Assembly: GCA_949318235.1 (NCBI GenBank)
Contig: CASGGR010000020.1
Location: forward strand, 496,001-560,000
From: Ecdyonurus torrentis
Lineage: Eukaryota; Arthropoda; Insecta; Ephemeroptera; Heptageniidae
Reading direction: 5' to 3'
Length of the DNA stretch: 64,000 nt
Shown: piece by piece, positions 50,771-62,900 of the stretch
Numbering within the stretch: the first letter of the stretch is position 1
How the letters are laid out: the number at the start of each line of letters is the position of its first letter
Translations under genes and position numbers: made by a program
The notes under the pieces: model-generated
The model's input: the letters and a program-made list of their open reading frames with translations, nothing else
Told to the model about the DNA's origin: nothing
Databases searched by the model: none

Positions 50771-53700
50771 TAGCACCATTGGTTTCGGCACATTTTTTTA
50801 CATAAGAATCACTACTTATTTACTTGATTACATGAACTTTTGTTTACAGATTAAAAACTCGATTATCTCAAAAACTATAAGAGTTAAAATTTTTTAAATA
50901 GCACCATTGGTTTCGGCACATTTTTTTACATAAGAATCACTCCTTATTTACTTGATTACATGAACTTTTGTTTACAGATTAAAAACTGGATTATCTCAAA
51001 AACTATAAGAGATAAAATTTTTTAAATAGCACCATTGGTTTCGGAACATTTTTTCACATAAGAATCACTCCTTATTTTCTTGATAACATGAACTTTTGTT
51101 TGAAGGATAAAAACTCGTTTTTCTCAAAAACTAAAAGAGTTAAAATTTTTTATTTAGCACCATTGGATTTTGCGCATTTTTTCACATAAGAATCACTCCT
51201 TATTTTCTTGATTACATGAACTTTTGTTTGAAGGATTAAAACTCGTTTTTCTCAAAAACTATAAGAGTTAAAATTTTTTAATTAGCACCATTGGATTTGG
51301 CGCATTTTTTCACATAAAAATCACTCCTTATTTACTTGATTACATGAACTTTTGTTTACAGATTAAAAACTCGATTATCTCAAAAACTATAAGAGTTAAA
51401 ATTTTTTAAATAGCACCATTGGTTTCGGCACATTTTTTTACATAAGAATCACTCCTTATTTACTTGATTACATGAACTTTTGTTTACAGATTAAAAACTC
51501 GATTATCTCAAAAACTATAAGAGTTAAAATTTTTTAAATAGCACCATTGGTTTCGGCACATTTTTTTACATAAGAATCACTCCTTAATTACTTGATTACA
51601 TGAACTTTTGTTTACAGATTAAAAACTGGATTATCTCAAAAACTATAAGAGTTAAAATTTTTTAAATAGCACCATTGGTTTCGGCACATTTTTTTACATA
51701 AGAATCACTCCTTATTTACTTGATTACATGAACTTTTGTTTGAAGGATTAAAACTCGTTTTTCTCAAAAACTATTAGAGTTAAAATTTTTTAATTAGCAC
51801 CATTGGATTTGGCGCATTTTTTCACATAAAAATCACTCCTTATTTACTTGATTACATGAACTTTTGTTTACAGATTAAAAACTGGTTTTTCTCAAAAACT
51901 ATAATAGTTAAATTTTTTAATTAGCACCATTGGAATTGGCGCATTTTTTCACATAAGAATCACTCCTTATTTACTTGATTACATGAACTTTTGTTTACAG
52001 ATTAAAAACTCGTTTTTCTCAAAAACTATAAGAGGTAAAATTTTTTATTTAGCACCATTGGTTTCGGCACATTTTTTTACATAAGAATCACTCCTTATTT
52101 ACCTAATTACATGAACTTTTGTTTACAGATTAAAAACTCGATTATCTCAAAAACTATAAGAGTTAAAATTTTTTAAATAGCACCATTGGTTTCGGCACAT
52201 TTTTTTACATAAGAATCACTCCTTATTTACTTGATTACATGAACTTTTGTTTACAGATTAAAAACTGGATTATCTCAAAAACTATAAGAGATAAAATTTT
52301 TTAAATAGCACCATTGGTTTCGGCACATTTTTTTACATAAAAATCACTCCTTATTTACTTGATTACATGAACTTTTGTTTACAGATTAAAAACTCGTTTT
52401 TCTCAAAAACTATAATAGTTAAAATTTTTAATTAGCACAATTGGTTTCGGCACATTTTTTTACATAAGAATCACTCCTTATTTACTTGATTACATGGACT
52501 TTTGTTTGAAGGATAAAAACTCGATTATCTCAAAAACTATAAGAGTTAAAACTTTTTAAATAGCACCATTGGATTTTGCACATTTTTTTACATAAGAATC
52601 ACTCCTTATTTACTTGATTACATGAACTTTTGTTTACAGATTAAAAACTCGATTATCTCAAAAACTATAAGAGTTAAAATTTTTTAAATAGCACCATTGG
52701 TTTCGGCACATTTTTTCACATAAGAATCACTCCTTATTTACTTGATTACATGAACTTTTGTTTACAGATTAAAAACTCGATTATCTCAAAAACTATAAGA
52801 GTTAAAATTTTTTAAATAGCACCATTGGTTTCGGCACATTTTTTTACATAAGAATCACTCCTTATTTTCTTGATTACATGAAATTTTGTTTGAAGGATTA
52901 AAACTCGTTTTTCACAAAAACTATAAGAGTTAAAATTTTTTAATTAGCACCATTGGATTTGGCGCATTTTTTCACATAAAAATCACTCCTTATTTACTTG
53001 ATTACATGAACTTTTGTTTACAGATTAAAAACTCGTTTTTCTCAAAAACTATAATAGTTAAAATTTTTAATTAGCACAATTGGTTTCGGCACATTTTTTT
53101 ACATAAGAATCACTCCTTATTTTCTTGATTACATGAAATTTTGTTTGAAGGATTAAAACTCGTTTTTCACAAAAACTATAAGAGTTAAAATTTTTTAATT
53201 AGCACCATTGGATTTGGCGCATTTTTTCACATAAGAATCGCGCCTTATTTTTTTGATTACATGAACTTTTGTTTGAAGGATAAAAACTCGTTTTTCTCAA
53301 AAACTATAAGAGTTAAAATTTTTTATTTAGCACCATTGGATTCGGCGCATTTCTTCACATAAGAATCACTCCTTAGATACTTGATTACATGGACTTATGT
53401 TTACAGATTAAAAACTCGTTTTTCTCAAAAACTATAATAGTTAAATTTTTTAATTAGCACCATTGGAATTGGCGCATTTTTTCACATAAGAATCACTCCT
53501 TATTTACTTGATTACATGAACTTTTGTTTACAGATTAAAAACTCGTTTTTCTCAAAAACTATAAGAGGTAAAATTTTTTAAATAGCACCATTGGTTTCGG
53601 CACATTTTTTTACATAAGAATCACTCCTTATTTACTTGATTACATGAACTTTTGTTTACAGATTAAAAACTGGATTATCTCAAAAACTATAAGAGATAAA

Positions 53701-55885
53701 ATTTTTTAAATAGCACCATTGGTTTCGGCACATTTTTTCACATAAGAATCACTCCTTATTTTCTTAATTACATGAACTTTTGTTTGAAGGATAAAAACTC
53801 GTTTTTCTCAAAAACTATAAGAGTTAAAATTTTTTAATTAGCATCATTGGATTTTGCGCATTTTTTCACATAAGAATCGCTCCTTATTTTTTTGATTACA
53901 TGAACTTTTGTTTGAAGGATAAAAACTCGTTTTTCTCAAAAACTATAAGAGTTAAAATTTTTTATTTAGCACCATTGGATTCGGCGCATTTCTTCACATA
54001 AGAATCACTCCTTATATACTTGATTACATGGACTTATGTTTACAGATTAAAAACTCGTTTTTCTCAAAAACTATAATAGTTAAATTTTTTAATTAGCACC
54101 ATTGGAATTGGCGCATTTTTTCACATAAGAATCACTCCTTATTTACTTGATTACATGAACTTTTGTTTACAGATTAAAAACTCGTTTTTCTCAAAAACTA
54201 TAAGAGGTAAAATTTTTTAAATAGCACCATTGGTTTTGGCACATTTTTTTACATAAAAATCACTCCTTATTTACTTGATTACATAAACTTTTGTTTACAG
54301 ATTAAAAACTCGATTATCTCAAAAACTATAAGAGTTAAAACTTTTTAAATAGCACCATTGGTTTCGGCACATTTTTTTACATAAGAATCACTACTTATTT
54401 ACTTGATTACATGAACTTTTGTTTACAGATTAAAAACTCGATTATCTCAAAAACTATAAGAGTTAAAATTTTTTAAATAGCACCATTGGTTTCGGCACAT
54501 TTTTTTACATAAGAATCACTCCTTATTTACTTGATTACATGAACTTTTGTTTACAGATTAAAAACTGGATTATCTCAAAAACTATAAGAGATAAAATTTT
54601 TTAAATAGCACCATTGGTTTCGGAACATTTTTTCACATAAGAATCACTCCTTATTTTCTTGATAACATGAACTTTTGTTTGAAGGATAAAAACTCGTTTT
54701 TCTCAAAAACTAAAAGATTTAAAATTTTTTATTTAGCACCATTGGATTTTGCGCATTTTTTCACATAAGAATCACTCCTTATTTTCTTGATTACATGAAC
54801 TTTTGTTTGAAGGATTAAAACTCGTTTTTCTCAAAAACTATAAGAGTTAAAATTTTTTAATTAGCACCATTGGATTTGGCGCATTTTTTCACATAAAAAT
54901 CACTCCTTATTTACTTGATTACATGAACTTTTGTTTACAGATTAAAAACTCGATTATCTCAAAAACTATAAGAGTTAAAATTTTTTAAATAGCACCATTG
55001 GTTTCGGCACATTTTTTTACATAAGAATCACTCCTTATTTTCTTGATAACATGAACTTTTGTTTGAAGGATAAAAACTCGTTTTTCTCAAAAACTAAAAG
55101 AGTTAAAATTTTTTATTTAGCACCATTGGATTTTGCGCATTTTTTCACATAAGATTCACTCCTTATTTTCTTGATTACATGAACTTTTGTTTGAAGGATT
55201 AAAACTCGTTTTTCTCAAAAACTATAAGAGTTAAAATTTTTTAATTAGCACCATTGGATTTGGCGCATTTTTTCACATAAAAATCACTCCTTATTTACTT
55301 GATTACATGAACTTTTGTTTACAGATTAAAAACTCGTTTTTCTCAAAAACTATAATAGTTTAAATTTTTAATTAGCACAATTGGTTTCGGCACATTTTTT
55401 TACATAAGAATCACTCCTTATTTACTTGATAACATGGACTTTTGTTTGAAGGATAAAAACTCGATTATCTCAAAAACTATAAGAGTTAAAACTTTTTAAA
55501 TAGCACCATTGGATTCTGCACATTTTTTTACATAAGAATCACTCCTTATTTACTTGATTACATGAACTTTTGTTTACAGATTAAAAACTCGATTATCTCA
55601 AAAACTATAAGAGTTAAAATTTTTTAAATAGCACCATTGGTTTCGGCACATTTTTTTACATTAGAATCACTACTTATTTACTTGATTACATGAACTTTTG
55701 TTTACAGATTAAAAACTCGATTATCTCAAAAACTATAAGAGTTAAAATTTTTTAAATAGCACCATTGGTTTCGGCACATTTTTTTACATAAGAATCACTC
55801 CTTATTTACTTGATTACATGAACTTTTGTTTACAGATTAAAAACTGGATTATCTCAAAAACTATAAGAGATAAAATTTTTTAAAT
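50771..55885 (+). repeat. Zone D units with mixed order
   Basis: CGGAAC monomers at 51,028 and 54,606 (3,578 bp apart) anchor units that repeat parts of the 24-monomer HOR: CTTAATTAC at 51,583, CTGGTTTTT/TAATAG, TACCTAATTAC, ATTTTGCAC at 52,573 and TTTCTTCAC at 53,350 and 53,989. The last two are only 639 bp (five monomers) apart. A monomer near 52,311 joins a TTTCGG front to CATAAAAATC and CTCGTTTTT/TAATAG, another mosaic. Near 53,230 a private GCGCCTTATT replaces GCTCCTTATT, and CTTAGATAC appears near 53,371. Confidence 0.8.
54606..55885 (+). repeat. Ten-monomer unit, 1,280 bp
   Basis: The CGGAAC/GATAACATG monomer recurs at 55,886, exactly 1,280 bp on. Both are followed by an ATTTTGCGC monomer, an ATTTGGCGC/CATAAAAATC monomer and B. 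Inside the unit a second GATAACATG/CTAAAAGAG monomer (near 55,045-55,100) follows a TTTCGGCAC front instead of CGGAAC, so the unit contains a chimeric front. The first CTAAAAGAG is altered to CTAAAAGATTT near 54,710. Confidence 0.78.
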
Positions 55886-58800
55886 AGCACCATTGGTTTC
55901 GGAACATTTTTTCACATAAGAATCACTCCTTATTTTCTTGATAACATGAACTTTTGTTTGAAGGATAAAAACTCGTTTTTCTCAAAAACTAAAAGAGTTA
56001 AAATTTTTTATTTAGCACCATTGGATTTTGCGCATTTTTTCACATAAGAATCACTCCTTATTTTCTTGATTACATGAACTTTTGTTTGAAGGATTAAAAC
56101 TCGTTTTTCTCAAAAACTATAAGAGTTAAAATTTTTTAATTAGCACCATTGGATTTGGCGCATTTTTTCACATAAAAATCACTCCTTATTTACTTGATTA
56201 CATGAACTTTTGTTTACAGATTAAAAACTCGATTATCTCAAAAACTATAAGAGTTAAAATTTTTTAAATAGCACCATTGGTTTCGGCACATTTTTTTACA
56301 TAAGAATCACTCCTTATTTACTTGATTACATGAACTTTTGTTTACAGATTAAAAACTCGATTATCTCAAAAACTATAAGAGTTAAAATTTTTTAAATAGC
56401 ACCATTGGTTTCGGCACATTTTTTTACATAAGAATCACTCCTTAATTACTTGATTACATGAACTTTTGTTTACAGATTAAAAACTGGATTATCTCAAAAA
56501 CTATAAGAGATAAAATTTTTTAAATAGCACCATTGGTTTCGGCACATTTTTTTACATAAGAATCACTCCTTATTTACTTGATTACATGAACTTTTGTTTG
56601 AAGGATTAAAACTCGTTTTTCTCAAAAACTATTAGAGTTAAAATTTTTTAATTAGCACCATTGGATTTGGCGCATTTTTTCACATAAAAATCACTCCTTA
56701 TTTACTTGATTACATGAACTTTTGTTTACAGATTAAAAACTGGTTTTTCTCAAAAACTATAATAGTTAAATTTTTTAATTAGCACCATTGGAATTGGCGC
56801 ATTTTTTCACATAAGAATCACTCCTTATTTACTTGATTACATGAACTTTTGTTTACAGATTAAAAACTCGTTTTTCTCAAAAACTATAAGAGGTAAAATT
56901 TTTTATTTAGCACCATTGGTTTCGGCACATTTTTTTACATAAGAATCACTCCTTATTTACCTAATTACATGAACTTTTGTTTACAGATTAAAAACTCGAT
57001 TATCTCAAAAACTATAAGAGTTAAAATTTTTTAAATAGCACCATTGGTTTCGGCACATTTTTTTACATAAGAATCACTCCTTATTTACTTGATTACATGA
57101 ACTTTTGTTTACAGATTAAAAACTGGATTATCTCAAAAACTATAAGAGATAAAATTTTTTAAATAGCACCATTGGTTTTGGCACATTTTTTTACATAAGA
57201 ATCACTCCTTATTTACTTGATTACATGAACTTTTGTTTGAAGGATTAAAACTCGTTTTTCTCAAAAACTATTAGAGTTAAAATTTTTTAATTAGCACCAT
57301 TGGATTTGGCGCATTTTTTCACATAAAAATCACTCCTTATTTACTTGATTACATGAACTTTTGTTTACAGATTAAAAACTCGTTTTTCTCAAAAACTATA
57401 ATAGTTAAAATTTTTAATTAGCACAATTGGTTTCGGCACATTTTTTTACATAAGAATCACTCCTTATTTACTTGATTACATGGACTTTTGTTTGAAGGAT
57501 AAAAACTCGATTATCTCAAAAACTATAAGAGTTAAAACTTTTTAAATAGCACCATTGGATTTTGCACATTTTTTTACATAAGAATCACTCCTTATTTACT
57601 TGATTACATGAACTTTTGTTTACAGATTAAAAACTCGATTATCTCAAAAACTATAAGAGTTAAAATTTTTTAAATAGCACCATTGGTTTCGGCACATTTT
57701 TTTACATAAGAATCACTACTTATTTACTTGATTACATGAACTTTTGTTTACAGATTAAAAACTCGATTATCTCAAAAACTATAAGAGTTAAAATTTTTTA
57801 AATAGCACCATTGGTTTCGGCACATTTTTTTACATAAGAATCACTCCTTATTTACTTGATTACATGAACTTTTGTTTACAGATTAAAAACTGGATTATCT
57901 CAAAAACTATAAGAGATAAAATTTTTTAAATAGCACCATTGGTTTCGGAACATTTTTTCACATAAGAATCACTCCTTATTTTCTTGATAACATGAACTTT
58001 TGTTTGAAGGATAAAAACTCGTTTTTCTCAAAAACTATAAGAGTTAAAATTTTTTATTTAGCACCATTGGATTTTGCGCATTTTTTCACATAAGAATCAC
58101 TCCTTATTTTCTTGATTACATGAACTTTTGTTTGAAGGATTAAAACTCGTTTTTCTCAAAAACTATAAGAGTTAAAATTTTTTAATTAGCACCATTGGAT
58201 TTGGCGCATTTTTTCACATAAAAATCACTCCTTATTTACTTGATTACATGAACTTTTGTTTACAGATTAAAAACTCGATTATCTCAAAAACTATAAGAGT
58301 TAAAATTTTTTAAATAGCACAATTGGTTTCGGCACATTTTTTTACATAAGAATCACTCCTTATTTACTTGATTACATGAACTTTTGTTTACAGATTAAAA
58401 ACTCGATTATCTCAAAAACTATAAGAGTTAAAATTTTTTAAATAGCACCATTGGTTTCGGCACATTTTTTTTACATAAGAATCACTCCTTAATTACTTGA
58501 TTACATGAACTTTTGTTTACAGATTAAAAACTGGATTATCTCAAAAACTATAAGAGATAAAATTTTTTAAATAGCACCATTGGTTTCGGCACATTTTTTT
58601 ACATAAGAATCACTCCTTATTTACTTGATTACATGAACTTTTGTTTGAAGGATTAAAACTCGTTTTTCTCAAAAACTATTAGAGTTAAAATTTTTTAATT
58701 AGCACCATTGGATTTGGCGCATTTTTTCACATAAAAATCACTCCTTATTTACTTGATTACATGAACTTTTGTTTACAGATTAAAAACTGGTTTTTCTCAA

Positions 58801-59976
58801 AAACTATAATAGTTAAATTTTTTAATTAGCACCATTGGAATTGGCGCATTTTTTCACATAAGAATCACTCCTTATTTACTTGATTACATGAACTTTTGTT
58901 TACAGATTAAAAACTCGTTTTTCTCAAAAACTATAAGAGGTAAAATTTTTTATTTAGCACCATTGGTTTCGGCACATTTTTTTACATAAGAATCACTCCT
59001 TATTTACTTGATTACATGAACTTTTGTTTACAGATTAAAAACTCGTTTTTCTCAAAAACTATAAGAGGTAAAACTTTTTAAATAGCACCATTGGTTTCGG
59101 CACATTTTTTTACATAAGAATCATTTCTTATTTACTTGATTACATGAACTTTTGTTTACAGATTAAAAACTCGATTATCTCAAAAACTATAAGAGTTAAA
59201 ATTTTTTAAATAGCACCATTGGTTTTGGCACATTTTTTTACATAAAAATCACTCCTTATTTACTTGATTACATGAACTTTTGTTTACAGATTAAAAACTG
59301 GATTATCTCAAAAACTATAAGAGATAAAATTTTTTAAATAGCACCATTGGTTTCGGCACATTTTTTTACATAAGAATCACTCCTTATTTTCATGATTACA
59401 TGAAATTTTGTTTGAAGGATTAAAACTCGTTTTTCACAAAAACTATAAGAGTTAAAATTTTTTAATTAGCACCATTGGATTTGGCGCATTTTTTCACATA
59501 AAAATCACTCCTTATTTACTTGATTACATGAACTTTTGTTTACAGATTAAAAACTCGTTTTTCTCAAAAACTATAATAGTTAAATTTTTTAATTAGCACC
59601 ATTGGAATTGGCGCATTTTTTCACATAAGAATCACTCCTTATTTACTTGATTACATGAACTTTTGTTTACAGATTAAAAACTCGTTTTTCTCAAAAACTA
59701 TAAGAGGTAAAATTTTTTATTTAGCACCATTGGTTTCGGCACATTTTTTTACATAAGAATCACTCCTTATTTACCTAATTACATGAACTTTTGTTTACAG
59801 ATTAAAAACTCGATTATCTCAAAAACTATAAGAGTTAAAATTTTTTAAATAGCACCATTGGTTTCGGCACATTTTTTTACATAAGAATCACTCCTTATTT
59901 ACTTGATTACATGAACTTTTGTTTACAGATTAAAAACTGGATTATCTCAAAAACTATAAGAGATAAAATTTTTTAA
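55886..59976 (+). repeat. 16-monomer tandem pair, 2,046 bp
   Basis: CGGAAC monomers at 55,886 and 57,932 and CTTAATTAC sites at 56,441 and 58,488 share a 2,046-2,047 bp spacing; the extra base is an eight-T tract near 58,470. The order ATTTTGCGC, ATTTGGCGC, B, B, CTTAATTAC, GAAGGATT/ATTAGAG, CTGGTTTTT/TAATAG, AATTGGCGC is the same in both. The second copy lacks CTAAAAGAG (it has CTATAAGAG). It departs after the AATTGGCGC monomer (about 58,950), where forms with GAATCATTTCTTATTT appear, so only the first part of this span is a full match. Confidence 0.78.
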
Positions 59977-62900
59977 ATAGCACCATTGGTTTCGGCACAT
60001 TTTTTTACATAAGAATCACTCCTTATTTACTTGATTACATGAACTTTTGTTTGAAGGATTAAAACTCGTTTTTCTCAAAAACTATTAGAGTTAAAATTTT
60101 TTAATTAGCACCATTGGATTTGGCGCATTTTTTCACATAAAAATCACTCCTTATTTACTTGATTACATGAACTTTTGTTTACAGATTAAAAACTCGATTA
60201 TCTCAAAAACTATAATAGTTAAAATTTTTTAAATAGCACCATTGGTTTCGGCACATTTTTTTACATAAGAATCACTCCTTATTTACTTGATTACATGAAC
60301 TTTTGTTTACAGATTAAAAACTCGATTATCTCAAAAACTATAAGAGTTAAAATTTTTTAAATAGCACCATTGGTTTCGGCACATTTTTTTACATAAGAAT
60401 CACTCCTTATTTACTTGATTACATGAACTTTTGTTTACAGATTAAAAACTGGATTATCTCAAAAACTATAAGAGATAAAATTTTTTAAATAGCACCATTG
60501 GTTTCGGCACATTTTTTCACATAAGAATCACTCCTTATTTTCTTGATTACATGAACTTTTGTTTGAAGGATAAAAACTCGTTTTTCTCAAAAACTATAAG
60601 AGTTAAAATTTTTTAATTAGCATCATTGGATTTTGCGCATTTTTTCACATAAGAATCGCTCCTTATTTTTTTGATTACATGAACTTTTGTTTGAAGGATA
60701 AAAACTCGTTTTTCTCAAAAACTATAAGAGTTAAAATTTTTTATTTAGCACCATTGGATTCGGCGCATTTCTTCACATAAGAATCACTCCTTATATACTT
60801 GATTACATGGACTTATGTTTACAGATTAAAAACTCGTTTTTCTCAAAAACTATAATAGTTAAATTTTTTAATTAGCACCATTGGAATTGGCGCATTTTTT
60901 CACATAAGAATCACTCCTTATTTACTTGATTACATGAACTTTTGTTTACAGATTAAAAACTCGTTTTTCTCAAAAACTATAAGAGGTAAAACTTTTTAAA
61001 TAGCACCATTGGTTTCGGCACATTTTTTTACATAAGAATCATTTCTTATTTACTTGATTACATGAACTTTTGTTTACAGATTAAAAACTCGATTATCTCA
61101 AAAACTATAAGAGTTAAAATTTTTTAAATAGCACCATTGGTTTTGGCACATTTTTTTACATAAAAATCACTCCTTATTTACTTGATTACATGAACTTTTG
61201 TTTACAGATTAAAAACTGGATTATCTCAAAAACTATAAGAGATAAAATTTTTTAAATAGCACCATTGGTTTCGGCACATTTTTTTACATAAGAATCACTC
61301 CTTATTTTCTTGATTACATGAAATTTTGTTTGAAGGATTAAAACTCGTTTTTCACAAAAACTATAAGAGTTAAAATTTTTTAATTAGCACCATTGGATTT
61401 GGCGCATTTTTTCACATAAAAATCACTCCTTATTTACTTGATTACATGAACTTTTGTTTACAGATTAAAAACTCGTTTTTCTCAAAAACTATAATAGTTA
61501 AAATTTTTAATTAGCACAATTGGTTTCGGCACATTTTTTTACATAAGAATCACTCCTTATTTACTTGATTACATGGACTTTTGTTTGAAGGATAAAAACT
61601 CGATTATCTCAAAAACTATAAGAGTTAAAACTTTTTAAATAGCACCATTGGATTCTGCACATTTTTTTACATAAGAATCACTCCTTATTTACTTGATTAC
61701 ATGAACTTTTGTTTACAGATTAAAAACTCGATTATCTCAAAAACTATAAGAGTTAAAATTTTTTAAATAGCACCATTGGTTTCGGCACATTTTTTTACAT
61801 AAGAATCACTACTTATTTACTTGATTACATGAACTTTTGTTTACAGATTAAAAACTCGATTATCTCAAAAACTATAAGAGTTAAAATTTTTTAAATAGCA
61901 CCATTGGTTTCGGCACATTTTTTTACATAAGAATCACTCCTTATTTTCTTGATAACATGAACTTTTGTTTGAAGGATAAAAACTCGTTTTTCTCAAAAAC
62001 TATAAGAGTTAAAATTTTTTATTTAGCACCATTGGATTTTGCGCATTTTTTCACATAAGAATCACTCCTTATTTTCTTGATTACATAAACTTTTGTTTGA
62101 AGGATTAAAACTCGTTTTTCTCAAAAACTATAAGAGTTAAAATTTTTTAATTAGCACCATTGGATTTGGCGCATTTTTTCACATAAAAATCACTCCTTAT
62201 TTACTTGATTACATGAACTTTTGTTTACAGATTAAAAACTCGATTATCTCAAAAACTATAAGAGTTAAAATTTTTTAAATAGCACCATTGGTTTCGGCAC
62301 ATTTTTTTACATAAGAATCACTCCTTATTTACTTGATTACATGAACTTTTGTTTACAGATTAAAAACTGGATTATCTCAAAAACTATAAGAGATAAAATT
62401 TTTTAAATAGCACCATTGGTTTCGGCACATTTTTTCACATAAGAATCACTCCTTATTTTCTTGATTACATGAACTTTTGTTTGAAGGATAAAAACTCGTT
62501 TTTCTCAAAAACTATAAGAGTTAAAATTTTTTAATTAGCATCATTGGATTTTGCGCATTTTTTCACATAAGAATCGCTCCTTATTTTTTTGATTACATGA
62601 ACTTTTGTTTGAAGGATAAAAACTCGTTTTTCTCAAAAACTATAAGAGTTAAAATTTTTTATTTAGCACCATTGGATTCGGCGCATTTCTTCACATAAGA
62701 ATCACTCCTTATATACTTGATTACATGGACTTATGTTTACAGATTAAAAACTCGTTTTTCTCAAAAACTATAATAGTTAAATTTTTTAATTAGCACCATT
62801 GGAATTGGCGCATTTTTTCACATAAGAATCACTCCTTATTTACTTGATTACATGAACTTTTGTTTACAGATTAAAAACTCGTTTTTCTCAAAAACTATAA